43,630 bases of DNA from Rhizaria sp. SCN 62-66 (lineage: Eukaryota > Rhizaria, unplaced): contig MEDY01000282.1 of assembly GCA_001724265.1 (NCBI GenBank), positions 1 through 43,630 on the forward strand, read 5' to 3'. Shown here one piece after another: positions 10,962-21,399 of this stretch; the first letter of the stretch is position 1, and each line of letters begins with the position of its first letter. Under the pieces are notes generated by a model. The model ran no database searches and was not told the DNA's origin. It was given only the letters and a program-made list of their open reading frames with translations. The translations under genes were made by a program, and so were the position numbers.

Positions 10962-13900
10962 ATGAGTATTGGTCCACCGACACTGTATTTGCTGCAGCTA
11001 GCCACGCAGGTGCCAGTTGACCTCCACTTCTACCGCAGGGCAACCTTCTGCCTCTTCCTTCTGCGCGAAATCGACACCAAACTCCTCCGTGTTTGCGAGT
11101 ACGTCCTTACCCGTCGCTTGTCGCTTGTGCCGTTCGGCCCTTGAATTGACGGCCAAAATCATTTTTGATCATGAAGTTGTTGCTCTCGGTGATGCCGCCG
11201 ACACCAACTAAGTTGCTTAACTCGATATTTCTTGTTGATACCACTTTATCAAGCTTGCGGACCTATTTTGTGAAAGTTTTTAACTCACGTGCTTCTCTTG
11301 CCCCGCCTTACCCCCCATTCCTAGGAACACCACACTCATCGTCGAAGGACGATCTGAGCAGTGCGTCCGAACCGTAGTCAACCTTAAGTCCCAACAAACC
11401 CATGTGTGGGCTACGGACGATGAGTTGCGCGTGTTGAAGGCGACTGGCCTCGTCGCCAAGCGCGGTCCCCGCGCCGCCCTGGTCGAGGCCGACACCGTGG
11501 CCGTGCTGTTGCGCTCCTTCGGCTGCTTCCCGCAGGCCACCGTGTTCGAGTCCGCCATCGCGGACCTGCGCGCATCGTTTCCCGTGCTCCTGCCGGGCCA
11601 GACGGCCTCGGGCCGCGTCCCGACGCCGCTGCTGACGTACGCCTCGCGGCCTTCGGTGTACGCCACGCCGACGCCGCTGCCGTCAGGCGACGTGCCGGCG
11701 CACATCAACTACACCGTCGTGACCATCCCCGTCGACCACACGCTTATCCCCGTCACCGGCACCGTGACATCGGCCGTGACGGCGACCGCCGCCGCCGCCG
11801 CAGCCGCCGCCGCGGCCGCAGCCTCCGCCGCGACGACCACCGCGTCCATCGCGTCGGACGGTGCGCTCTCCCACCACGGGCACGCGCACGGGCCCGCGCA
11901 TGGCCACCACACTGGCCGCGGCGGCCACAGCCACCTGCACACAGCGGCAGCGCACAGCCTCGGCTTCGGCCACGCCCACAGTCACCTCGCGCTCGCGCAG
12001 CAGGCCCACGGCCACAGCCACGGCCAGGCCCACGGTCAGCAGGGCCACGGCCAGGGCCAGGAGGACGCGGGGCGTCTAGAGCACCGCCACAGCCACATCC
12101 ACGGTACGCGGCCCGGCACTACCGCGCGATCTATCGCCAACGCCGCCGCCAACACCGCGGCCGCCAGCACCGCGGCCGCCAACGCCGCCGCGTCTGCCTC
12201 GCAGTCGGCCGAGTCGAACCTGCTCTCCGCGCTCAGCCACGCCCACGCCCACGGTCTCTCGGGGCTCGCGCAGGCCCAGGGCCAGGCCGGCGGCGCTGCG
12301 GCCCGTGGTGTTAGCGTCGGCGGCGGCGCGCTGACTCTGGGCGGCACCGGGCTCAGCGCGGGCGCGCTCTCGGGACTCGCGGGCGGCTCTGCGCTAGGCG
12401 GCTCTGCTCTCGGCGGCTCTGCTCTGGGCGGGTCCGCGCTCGCCAGCCTCCAGCAGCAGCAGGGCAAGGTTGGCGGCGGCAGCAATAACCACGGCAGCGG
12501 CAACGGCAACACTGACTTGATGTCCCTGGCGATGGCTCTGTTCCAGCAGCAGCAGCAGCAGCAGAACCCGCCGCAGCTGCAGTCGCTGATCATGATGTTG
12601 GCGCAACAGCAGCAGCAGCAGAACCAGAGCCAGAATGTCTCCACGCTCATCAACCTGCTCATGCAGCAGCAACAGCAGCAGCAGCAGCAGCAGCAAGCCC
12701 AGGGCCCTGCACAGGCGCAACAACAGTCCGTCTCCTCCCAACAACAGCAGCCTCAGCAGTCGCAGTCGTTTGCGCAACCCGAGGCGCCCCAGCTGGGCGC
12801 CCACGCCGCGCTCCTCCGCGCCAGCTCCAACTCACAGTCGCATTCGCACGCGCTGCAGTCGCAGACGACGCCCCCCGCGTCGCTGAACGCGCTGTCGAGC
12901 CTGGGCTCGGCCGCGCTACTCGCGCAGGTCGCCAAGCGCAGCCGCCCCGCCGACGCCTCGGGCGCGGCCGCCGCCGCAGCGGAGCCTACCGTCCAGCTGG
13001 GCTTCCCCGGCTCTGTCTCCGGCTCCGGTTCTGGCTCTGGCGCCGGTGCTGGCTCTACGGGTCTCGGCCTCAGTGCGTTGGCTCTGCGCACCGCCTCGGG
13101 CAACGCGCTTAGCGGTAGCAACAGTACCGGCGGCCATAGCGGCCCCAACAGCAGCAGCGGCCTGACCCCGCCCAGCAACGCCAGCGCCGCGTCCGCCGCC
13201 GCCACCACGCTCTCCAACACTAGCAGCGGCCTCGCCGCGGCCGCTGCCCACGGCAACAGCACCAGCGGTGGCGGTGTTGGCGGCGCGGGCGACGGGCTAG
13301 CGCGGCTTATGGCGATGCCCAGCGCGCTGGCCGAGCTGACGGCCTCGCCGTCACTGCTGCCGCTGCTACAGGCACACCCGTCGCTGGCCTCGCTGGCGGC
13401 CGCGACGCCAGCGCTGTTGCCGCTGCTCAGCTCTAACACGTGCTCTGTCGCCGCACTCTTCCAGCTCCCCGTCGCGGCGGCCGCGGGCGAGTCCGCCCCG
13501 GCTTTCGTGGCGGCCGTGGCGCGCGCGCCCGCCGCGGCGGCCGTGCTGCTGCAGCACCCGTCGCTGATTGCCACGTGCGCCGCGCAGCCCCTCTTCGTGG
13601 CCTCGCTCGCAGCCAACCCCGCGCTCGCCACCGCGCTCGCCACGGGCGTCAACGGCGGCGTCCCGCCCGCGGCCGCCAACTCGAACAGTAGCAACAACAA
13701 TAACAACAATAACAATAACAACAACAGTAACAACAACAGCAACGCTGGCCCGTCGACCCCGGCCAATGCATTGACGCGCTCCCCTTTGTCCGCTGCCGCA
13801 GCCGCCGCCTCGGCCTCCGCGGCCGGCGCCACCGGGCCCAGTCCTGCACTGGGGACGCTCGGCGGCGGCCTGCTGAGTGGCATGCCCTCGGTGCCGACCC

Positions 13901-15606
13901 CCGTGGCCAGCTCCGTGGCCTCGTCGCTGCTCGCCGCCGCGGCCCCGGCGTCGGCAGAGCCCGCGCTGACGCCCTCGACGGCCGCCGCCGCCGCGGCCAC
14001 GCTCGCGGCCCGCGGCCCCGTCCCGGCGCCCGTGGCGCGCCCCGCGGCGCCGGCCTCGGTCCCGCCGGCCGGCGCGCAGGCCTCGACGGCCAGTCTGTCG
14101 ACGCTCTTCGGCGCGCACCCGCGGCTCGCCACGGCGCTCATCGCCGCCCCCGCCGCCGCGGCGGCGCTCACGGGCAGCGCGGCTCTCGTCGCCGCGGCCG
14201 TGGCGGCGCCCGCGTTGGCGACCGCACTCACGGTCACGCCCACGCTCGCCATTCAGCTCGTCGCCGTGCCGCTGCTGCCCGCCGCGCTGGCGGGGTCCGC
14301 TGCGCTGGCGGCTGCCGTGACCGCGAACCCGCGGCTGCTGCCCGCGCTGGCGGCGTCGCCCGCGATCGTTGCGGCGCTGAGCCAGAACCCACAGCTGTCG
14401 GCGGCCGTGGCGGCCAACCCGCAGCTGGTGGGCGCGCTGGCCGCGCAGCCGCAGCTGGCGACGCTGGCCACGGGCGGGAACCCCGCGCTGGCGGGCTTCC
14501 TCATGACCGCGGGCGCCGGCGCCGACCACGGTGCGCAGGTGCTGTCCACGCTCGCCCGTGCCATCAACCAGCAACAGCAGCAACAGATGCAGCAGACTCA
14601 ACACTCGCCTGCTTCTGCCGCTGCTGCGTCAGGCTCCGCGCCTGCGTCCGTGCCCGTGTCGACCGCATCCTCCCCGACCACTATCGCCGCCGCAGCCGCC
14701 GCCGCCGCTGCCGCCGCAGCCGCCGCCGCGGTGCCGGTGGCGATCGCGACGCCGGCCTTCGCGGGCTCGGCCCAGCCCTACCGCTCGGTGCTCCAGCCCG
14801 CGCTGGAGGTCCTGTCGCAGCGCGCGCTGGCGTCGATCGCCCCCGCGGACCCCGCGCGCTGGCCCTTCGTGGCCGACGCCGTGCTGCAGGCCGCCTCCTC
14901 CAGCGCTTTGCGCGCCGCGCTCGTCCAGCTCGCGCGCGCAGTCCCGCCCCACGAGCGCGCCGCCGCCATTGCCGCGGCCTCAGCGTCGAACGCCAACTCC
15001 GGCTCCGGGTCCTTGGGCTCCAGCTCGCCGGCGTCGGGGGCCGGCGCGGGCCAGAGCGGCGTGAGCGCGGTTGAGGCCCTGCTGTCGCTGGACCTGTCGC
15101 TGGCGACGGGCCCTGTGGCCGAGGCTCTCTCCCGCGAGGTCCTTGCCAAGGCCGTGTACGAGCTCCACCACCACTCTGCGCTGGCCCGCGCCAGCGCAGC
15201 TTGGGTCGCCGCCAAGGCCGGGCCCGAGGCCGCCGAGGCCTTTGCCGCGCAGGTCGCCGCCGCGCTTAAGGCCGGACAGCATCATAATGCGAGCACGGGG
15301 GCGGGCAAGCAGCAGCAGCACGCCGCCGCGGCCGACGCCGCCGCCGCCGCGCTGCTGGGCGACGGCTCGGGCGCCCCCGCCGCGCCGTCGCTGTCGCCCT
15401 CCGCGTCGGGCGTTGTCGTCACCAACGACGGGACTTCCGGCAGCAGCGGCATGAGCAGTGGCAGCGGCAGCGGCGGCGCAGTGCAGGCCGTGCGCGGCGG
15501 TGAGCCCGACCTGGAGGCCAAGCGGCGCGCGCTCGCCGAGACGCTGCGCGCGCAGGGCCACGCGGCCGCCGCCGAGGCCGCGGCCGGCACCGCGGTACTC
15601 GATTGA
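10962..15606 (+). CDS. Large nuclear-type protein with Ski/Sno/Dac-like N-terminal domain and Ala/Leu repeat solenoid
   Basis: Two exons are proposed: 10962-11098 and 11325-15606 (TGA), 1,472 residues. The intron is GTACGT...CCATTCCTAG and joins in phase (GA|G). Residues about 20-112 form a domain with LREIDTKLLR, DDELRVLKATGLV and KRGPRAALVEADTVAVLLRS. The latter two follow the pattern of Ski/Sno/Dac domains (QLEILKxxGIL..., then LITxxDAxRL), and the same domain opens the gene at 23944. After it come Ala runs, a His/Gly-rich region (11866-12110), four GGSAL repeats, Gln blocks (12540-12760), and two blocks of short repeats of the type P-x-L-x-x-x-L (about 13316-13660 and 14095-14520) split by an Asn run; a helical tail follows. 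Ski/Dac relatives are co-repressors, so a chromatin or transcription role is inferred. The first exon is a model; the frame is certainly open from 11284 onward. Confidence 0.75.
12382..12441. repeat. 4 x 15-bp tandem repeat encoding (GGSAL)4
   Basis: Four consecutive 15-bp units starting GGCGGCTCT (the last diverged to GGCGGGTCC) lie in frame in the Ski/Dac-like gene. Confidence 0.9.
13684..13743. repeat. AAC/AAT-rich tract encoding an Asn run
   Basis: Mixed AAC and AAT codons with a few AGT/AGC give about sixteen Asn and three or four Ser. Mixed synonymous codons argue against a fresh slippage expansion. Confidence 0.85.
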
Positions 15607-17271
15607 GGGGTCTTTTCAAAGGGGCCTCGACTCAGGGGGGGCCTCGACTAAGGGGCCCCTACTATCTATACTAACAGATGGGCAGTTGTTCATCGCACGT
15701 ATTTTCATTTTGATGCATCACATGACAGTTTCTACACGTTGTCTTTTCTTGCATTTTGCTTGCTTCTTTTTATTATCCTTCCTTCCCCAATGTCACCATT
15801 CCTCACATCCACTTGAACTCACTCAAAACGAATTGACTCGAATCGAATCGCATCGCGTAACATACGGCAGACGGTTGCACGCTCACTCGCGCACTCACGC
15901 TGGGGACGCACTGCTTTTTTCATATCGGCTTTTTGTTTGTTCTGCTTGAGCTCCATGCTTTTGTGGGCTGATTATCTCTATATTGATTCTGCTCTCTTTC
16001 AGAATCACTTGATTTGACATTGTGACTGTGTTATGCACGGCGGAGCGGGAGCGTGCTTAGCGCGCTTGTCTTTTTCGCATATCCGCGCTCTCATTGTGTT
16101 TCCTTTTTCTGTGTGTTTCTTCCTCATATTTGTTGTTGTTTTTGTGTCCTCATATCTTTTCTTCTGTCTGTCTGCCTGTTTGTCAGTCTGCTGCCAATTG
16201 TCTGTCTGTATTTATGTGCTCCACACACTGTCTGCTGTATCGCTTGATGTTTTGTGCGCAGCAGACGTCACACGTACCCCATGTCGAGACTATGCGCGTC
16301 GTAGCGTGTCACGTCTTGTCACAGTCGCGTGATCCATACATTGTGTGAGCAAGTCCGTTTTCTGATTCTGTTTTGTTTCTGCCGCTGCTTTTGCTTTTGC
16401 TTCTGAAAGGTCACTCTTGAATCACCGTCATTGCAGTTGCAGCACGGTTGTTGGTGGCAGTTGAAGTCGTCGCCTCCAATCACCTTCACGTCGCATGCTT
16501 CATTCGTCTTATGTTTTGGTTTCTTCTTGGTTCAATGTTCTCATGTTACTGCTGCTGTCGCGGGGACGACATACCAACTGCACAGAAGACCATTTGCCCG
16601 GTTTACTTTCTTCTCCCCCACTCCTCTTCCTGGACGACGGTGGACGACAACATGGGCCTGGCTTCGTTTCTTATTTGCTTTTTAAATCATATTTAGAGTG
16701 CATGTTTTTGTGCGTGTTTTTTGTGGTTTCATTTGCTTTTTCTTGTTTTTGCTCTTGCTGTTGCTGCATCCCCCTCCCCCACCCCCAGTCACTTGCTTTT
16801 CCCGCATTGTAGTCATATCTTCCTGCTTTGTCGCCGCGCTGCGCTGCGCCCTACTTTCTCTGTGTTGTGCTGCTTGTGTTCAACGAGTGTACATGTGCAT
16901 TTGAATTTGCTTTATTCAGCTGATCACCCATCTTTATAGTTATCTCACTTTCAAGTCTTGGGAAACGTTTGTTCATGCGTTTCATTTGACACCCGCCTTA
17001 ATACACAGTCTTATCATTATTTGTTCGCTCAGTTCAATCTTCGTGTAAGGCTCGTCTTAGAGCCGAGAACGAGAGTCGTCACATCGCTTTCAAACGCAAC
17101 TGGCCAGTGATGATGCAAACTTGCAAGACGGTCGATAAGCTAATGCGCATCGTGGATTCTTCTCCAGGAATGGAAACACATGTTGATGTCTTCTTCAACA
17201 CAACGATCGTCAATAACCCCACAATTTCATCATTGGATAATTCTGTGCGAGTTGTATATTCTCTGATAATT
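15607..17271. other. Long T/C-rich spacer and probable 5' leader of the neurochondrin-like gene
   Basis: Directly after the stop codon is a GC-rich direct repeat (15619-15656). From about 15690 to 17050 the plus strand is strongly pyrimidine-biased, with TCTG microsatellite-like stretches near 16160-16210. The frames here read as Phe/Cys/Leu/Ser strings and look non-coding. The last 160 bases (17110-17271) are an open in-frame extension of the next gene but have spacer-like base composition. Confidence 0.6.
15619..15656. repeat. Imperfect direct repeat after a stop codon
   Basis: GGGGCCTCGACTCAGGGG is followed at once by GGGCCTCGACTAAGGGG, which ends in a GGGGCCCC palindrome. It lies 13 bases after the TGA of the Ski/Dac-like gene. 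Confidence 0.8.
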
Positions 17272-20200
17272 ATGGACGAGATCGAAGCCTTATTGAGCGC
17301 CAACGGAGCTGATGAGCCGGAGTTTAAGTTCGCGGCATTGATCCTTCTCCGCGACGTTCTCACGACCGAGTCTGCGTCTCATGAGTCATCCGTGATCGAG
17401 CGCGCGCGCTCTCTCGGCGTTTTCGACCAAGTTGGGACCCCATTCCTTGCTTCACTGCTTCTTACACCCACGTCTCAGGCAGGCCCAGTCCCCGAATGTG
17501 CGCCTGCTGAGGACGCAGCTTCCGCTGCAGGTCCTGCGACCGCGGGCACTGCTGCCACCAGCTCCAGCTTGTCCGACGACTCAGCCCATCCGCCGTTGCT
17601 TGTTCTATCTCTAATGAGCTCTGTCATTATCCCCGCGCTTGCAGTCAGAACGACTACGTTGGCAGCCACAACAACCGCATCTGAAGTTTCTACGGCTGCC
17701 TCCAAGCTTGCCACGAGCCTCGCCCTGCCCCTTTGGGTCCACGCCGACGCCGCCCTTGCCACCGTCATTGCCGCCATGCGCTATCCACGCACCTTAGTGG
17801 GCAAGCCCGCCGCAGTGAACGACTCGGTGACTGTGAGCGACTCTGTGACTGTTAGCTACGCGAACTACGCGCACGCTCTGTCCCTGGCGTGCGCGGCGAC
17901 TGCAGAAGCACTGCGCCCGTCACGCCTGTGCTCGCGCCCGCGCCTCGCAGCCGCCGCGCTGGCCGCCGCTTTGTCTCACTGGTGCTCACAGTCACTTGTC
18001 ACGCTCACGTCAAACAGCCGCAACATCAGCAGCGGCTGTACCGAGCTTGTGAACAACAATAACGCTGCAGTTGCAGTCGCGCAGCGTGCGCTGCAGCTGC
18101 TCATCTCGGGCGCTTTCCGCTCACACATCACGGCGGCCTTCCACGAGGCGCTGCTGCAGCAACAAGCGACGCTGATGACGAAGCAGGGTGCAGGGCTGGG
18201 TGAGCAAGAGGGCGCATGCGGCGACAGCGCCGCCTCCCAACGAAGCGGCAGTGCGACTGGCCACGACAGCGATGGCGTCCATGTCTGCGCCGCCGCTGCC
18301 GCCGTTGTTGCCGCCGCACTCTCCATCTCCGACAGTCGCACTGCCAGCTTCAGTGGAAACGGCGCCGGCGACACCGGCAATGGCACTGGTCACGACAGCG
18401 CGCTGGGCGCGGGCTGCGTGCTGGCGCCGCTTCTGCTCGCGCACCCGTTGCCCTCCAGTCTTGCCCTCTCTCCCGCCTCTGCGGCCGCCGCGGCCGCTGT
18501 TCCGGGCGCTGCCAGCGCGAGCGCGAGTGCGGCGGCGCCAGACGCAGTGCCCGCGGCGCTGCGCCCGCTGGCGCGCGCAGCCTCCGCGCCCGCGCGCCTC
18601 CTGGCCGTGCTGCTGCTCCCGCCCCCTGTCTCGGCTGTGCAGGCCGCAGCAGCAGCGGCTACGGCCGCGGCGCTGACTGTGGCGAGCGACACGGCACGCG
18701 CGCTCTCGCTGGCCGTGCTCTGCGCGCTGCTGGCCGCGGCGCATCAGCTCGCGCCCCCGCCGTCCGACGCGGCCGACTCGTCCGCCCACGGCGCCGCCAG
18801 CGTCAGGGGGAGCGCGGTCGGTCTGGGCGTGAGCGGCGGCCGCTGGTGGGCTGCGCCGCTGCCGCCGCTGCTGCGCCCGCGCATCCTCTGCGGTACAAGC
18901 GGCGCCCCCGCTGGCTCCCTCGCCAATTATGGCGCCGTGAAGACGGGTGCGCCGTTCCCCGCGTTCCCCGGCTTTCTGCCCCCCGCCTGGGTCCTGCTGC
19001 TCCGCCTTGTCATCACGCCGCCGCTCGCGTCAACCGTGGCCAAGGCCAAACCCGGCGCAAACGCCAGCACATATGACAGCGCCAACAGCGCGTCGCCGTG
19101 GCATTCGCCGTCGCCGCTGACCCCGGCGCCCGCGTCGCCGCTGCTGGCCGCGCTGCGGCTGCCAGTGCTGGCCGCGCTCGCTGCACTGCTGCACGCCACG
19201 GGGCCCGCGCTGCTGACCGCCGACGCGCACTGCCTCCCGGCCGCTGGCGCCGCCGCTAGCTCTAGCACTGGCACTGGCGCTGGCGCTGGCACTACCGCTA
19301 GCGCTAGCATGAGCCCGCAGCGCCCTCCAGCGCTTACCGGCGCCGGGGCCCTCTGGACCGCGATGCTCACCGCGGCGTCGCATGGCAACAGTGCTCCGGG
19401 CCCCGCGCCGCGGCTGCTGCCCGCGCCACGCCCGCTGCCCGCGGCGCCGCTGCTGTTCACGGTCACCGCACTCGCCAAGGTCGAGGCCGCGGTCGCGCTC
19501 GCCTCTGTGGTCAGTGAAGCGCGCGCAGTGGCCGCCGCGGAGGACGCTGTTGTCGCTGCGCTCGCGCGCGGCGTGGCCGTCGCGGCCGCGAGACACGCAG
19601 CTAGCGCCGGCACAGTGTCAGGCACAGTGTCTGCGAGCGCGAGTGCGTGTGCGAGTGTGAATGGCAAGGCTGACGCGGAGGCGGAGGCTCTGGCGGCTTC
19701 GTGGCTGGGCCGTGACACCGTCGCTGCCGCTGTTGCTGCGCTCGACAAAGACGCTGACGCGTTCGCCGCAGCAGCGCTCTCAGCAACAGCAGCAGCAGCA
19801 GCAGCCGCTGTGACGCCGGAATCGTCGCTGCACGCCACGCCCGCTGCCGACTGCGACGCAGCGACTGTCGCCGTCGTCGACAGCGACGACGACGACGACG
19901 ACGACGGCGCTGCCACTGCGACGACTCGTGCTGCCACTGCGGCCGCGACGGCGGCGGACGCGACCGAGGTCGCAACTGCGGCGGCAGTGGCGGCGGCGGC
20001 AGCGACGCTGGCTCGAGCCGCGGGCGCGCGCGCAGGCGCGGCGGCGGGCGCCGTGGCCGCCGTCATCGGCACTCTCTACGCCGCGCTTATCGCGGCCCTC
20101 GGCGACGAAGACGAAGACGACGACGACGACGAGAGTACCGTTAGCGGCAGCGACGGACGCGAGGCCGCTGCGGTCACCGCTGCCGTCGCCTCCACGGTAG

Positions 20201-20994
20201 CCGACAGCGAGCTCGTCGCAGCTTCGGCAGCCCCGCCCGCGCGCGCGCTCTCGCTCGCCGCTGCAGTCGACCTTGAGGCCAAGGCCACCACCTCCGCAAC
20301 CACGAATACGGCGACTGCGTTCTCGTACGAGTCTGTCGCTGCCACTGTCTTCGTCCCCGCTCGCTCACACGCGCTGTCACAGCAACAGCAGACTGCGTTG
20401 ACCACCCTGCTGCCCGCGCTGCCGCGGCCACCCCGCTCGCTGTCTCTCGCGCGTGCGGTGCTCTCGCGGCCCGGCGACGCGGCCACGCTGCTGGACTCGC
20501 TCAACGCGCTCGCGTGGCCCTTCATTGAGTTCCTGGCGTCGGCCGCGCAGTTCGCACGTGACGCCGCGCTTCGCCGCGCACGTCTCGCGCACACGCGCGC
20601 GCGCGCCAGGGCGCTCGGCCGCAGCTGCGACTGGGGCGCGCTCACGGCCCCGCTGCGCTCTGTTGTTGCTTCGGCGGCAACTGTGGCCGCGGTGGACGGC
20701 GGCGCGCTGTTGGCGGCGGCGCGCGTGCTCGCGGTGGTGTTGGGCGAGTCCGAGGGCGGGGCGCCGCTGAAGACCGACAAGGCCGCGCCGCTTGCGCGCG
20801 ACGTGGGCGAGGCAGCCGTCCTGGCGCTGGGCATGACTGCCGGCGCGGGTGCGGGCGCAGCTGCGGATGCGGAGCTCGAGGAGTTGATCAAGGAAGCGGG
20901 CGTGTGGCCGCGGACTGGCAGCGTAGCAATGAAGAAGAACGCGCGGTTTGTCACGAAGGATGGTGGGCTTTTCGGCGAATCCCTTGATTTATAA
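17272..20994 (+). CDS. Neurochondrin-like helical-repeat protein
   Basis: The frame gives 1,240 residues ending in TAA. I chose the ATG at 17272 (MDEIEALLSANGADEPEFKF) because the in-frame extension back to 17110 has AT-rich, spacer-like composition. The N-terminus FKFAALILLRDVL, then GVFDQVGTPFLASLLL, matches the pattern at the start of neurochondrins (KFAALLLVTK..., then IFxAxGFxFLxRLL). Neurochondrins are cytosolic all-helical proteins; their role outside animals is not settled. Most of the remainder is Ala/Leu-rich predicted helix, with two Asp/Glu runs (near 19882 and 20105) and Ala-rich linkers. A short conserved-looking tail (EELIKEAGVWPRTGSVAMKK) closes the protein. No intron is needed. 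The match covers mainly the first 60 residues, so the family call is moderate; another armadillo-like protein is the alternative. Confidence 0.6.
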   Translation: MDEIEALLSANGADEPEFKFAALILLRDVLTTESASHESSVIERARSLGVFDQVGTPFLASLLLTPTSQAGPVPECAPAEDAASAAGPATAGTAATSSSLSDDSAHPPLLVLSLMSSVIIPALAVRTTTLAATTTASEVSTAASKLATSLALPLWVHADAALATVIAAMRYPRTLVGKPAAVNDSVTVSDSVTVSYANYAHALSLACAATAEALRPSRLCSRPRLAAAALAAALSHWCSQSLVTLTSNSRNISSGCTELVNNNNAAVAVAQRALQLLISGAFRSHITAAFHEALLQQQATLMTKQGAGLGEQEGACGDSAASQRSGSATGHDSDGVHVCAAAAAVVAAALSISDSRTASFSGNGAGDTGNGTGHDSALGAGCVLAPLLLAHPLPSSLALSPASAAAAAAVPGAASASASAAAPDAVPAALRPLARAASAPARLLAVLLLPPPVSAVQAAAAAATAAALTVASDTARALSLAVLCALLAAAHQLAPPPSDAADSSAHGAASVRGSAVGLGVSGGRWWAAPLPPLLRPRILCGTSGAPAGSLANYGAVKTGAPFPAFPGFLPPAWVLLLRLVITPPLASTVAKAKPGANASTYDSANSASPWHSPSPLTPAPASPLLAALRLPVLAALAALLHATGPALLTADAHCLPAAGAAASSSTGTGAGAGTTASASMSPQRPPALTGAGALWTAMLTAASHGNSAPGPAPRLLPAPRPLPAAPLLFTVTALAKVEAAVALASVVSEARAVAAAEDAVVAALARGVAVAAARHAASAGTVSGTVSASASACASVNGKADAEAEALAASWLGRDTVAAAVAALDKDADAFAAAALSATAAAAAAAVTPESSLHATPAADCDAATVAVVDSDDDDDDDGAATATTRAATAAATAADATEVATAAAVAAAAATLARAAGARAGAAAGAVAAVIGTLYAALIAALGDEDEDDDDDESTVSGSDGREAAAVTAAVASTVADSELVAASAAPPARALSLAAAVDLEAKATTSATTNTATAFSYESVAATVFVPARSHALSQQQQTALTTLLPALPRPPRSLSLARAVLSRPGDAATLLDSLNALAWPFIEFLASAAQFARDAALRRARLAHTRARARALGRSCDWGALTAPLRSVVASAATVAAVDGGALLAAARVLAVVLGESEGGAPLKTDKAAPLARDVGEAAVLALGMTAGAGAGAAADAELEELIKEAGVWPRTGSVAMKKNARFVTKDGGLFGESLDL

Positions 20995-21399
20995 GTGTTA
21001 CATAGTACCAGAAATACATAGGTCTAATATTCTTTTTCGCAGATATTGTTTTTAAGTCAGTGCACGCAAAACTGATTATAACCACAACTGCCTCGTCACC
21101 AGGTCGTCGAGTTGATGTGGCATGAGGTTCGAACTACCACTTCTGAAAACTGTCGCCCATTCATGCAGACATCCGTCTAATAGCGATATCTCTGCGACTC
21201 GTGTTATAAGGTTTAATTGAATGTTTATCCTTTAAATACAACTATGCAAACCCAACGATGTTACGATGATAATCTACCTTTAAATGTCGACTCACAGAAG
21301 TCTGTTGCAACTGCTCCCTGGCCCTCTCTTCGCGTGCTCCATCATCACCATGTTGCAGTCCGCTTTTACAGCTTTATCCCCCAGACACGCCAAAGTAAC
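20995..21399. other. Intergenic spacer
   Basis: This 405-bp AT-rich stretch runs between tandem genes and holds the 3' untranslated region of one and the promoter/leader of the next. I see no other feature. A GGTTCGAACTACC near 21125 resembles a tRNA B box, but there is no cloverleaf around it. Confidence 0.6.

Noticed and set aside
11017-11211. Alternative 5' exon for the Ski/Dac-like gene ending LTAKIIFDHEVVALG, with a 16-base micro-exon
   Set aside because: It needs a micro-exon and a donor unlike the others, and has no ATG. The 10962-11098 exon with GTACGT joins directly in phase and gives LREIDTKLLR, which matches the paralogue.
17110-17271. Start of the neurochondrin-like protein at 17110
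   Set aside because: In frame, but the extra 54 codons have spacer-like base composition and no family similarity. The ATG at 17272 fits better.
11600-20954. Long minus-strand open frames opposite the Ski/Dac-like and neurochondrin-like genes
   Set aside because: GC-rich codons on one strand keep the others open. The minus frames show no family motif and turn the Gln and Asn runs into Leu, Cys or Val runs.
21060-21160. tRNA gene around GGTTCGAACTACC
   Set aside because: The flanking bases do not pair as a T arm and no acceptor or anticodon stem can be drawn.
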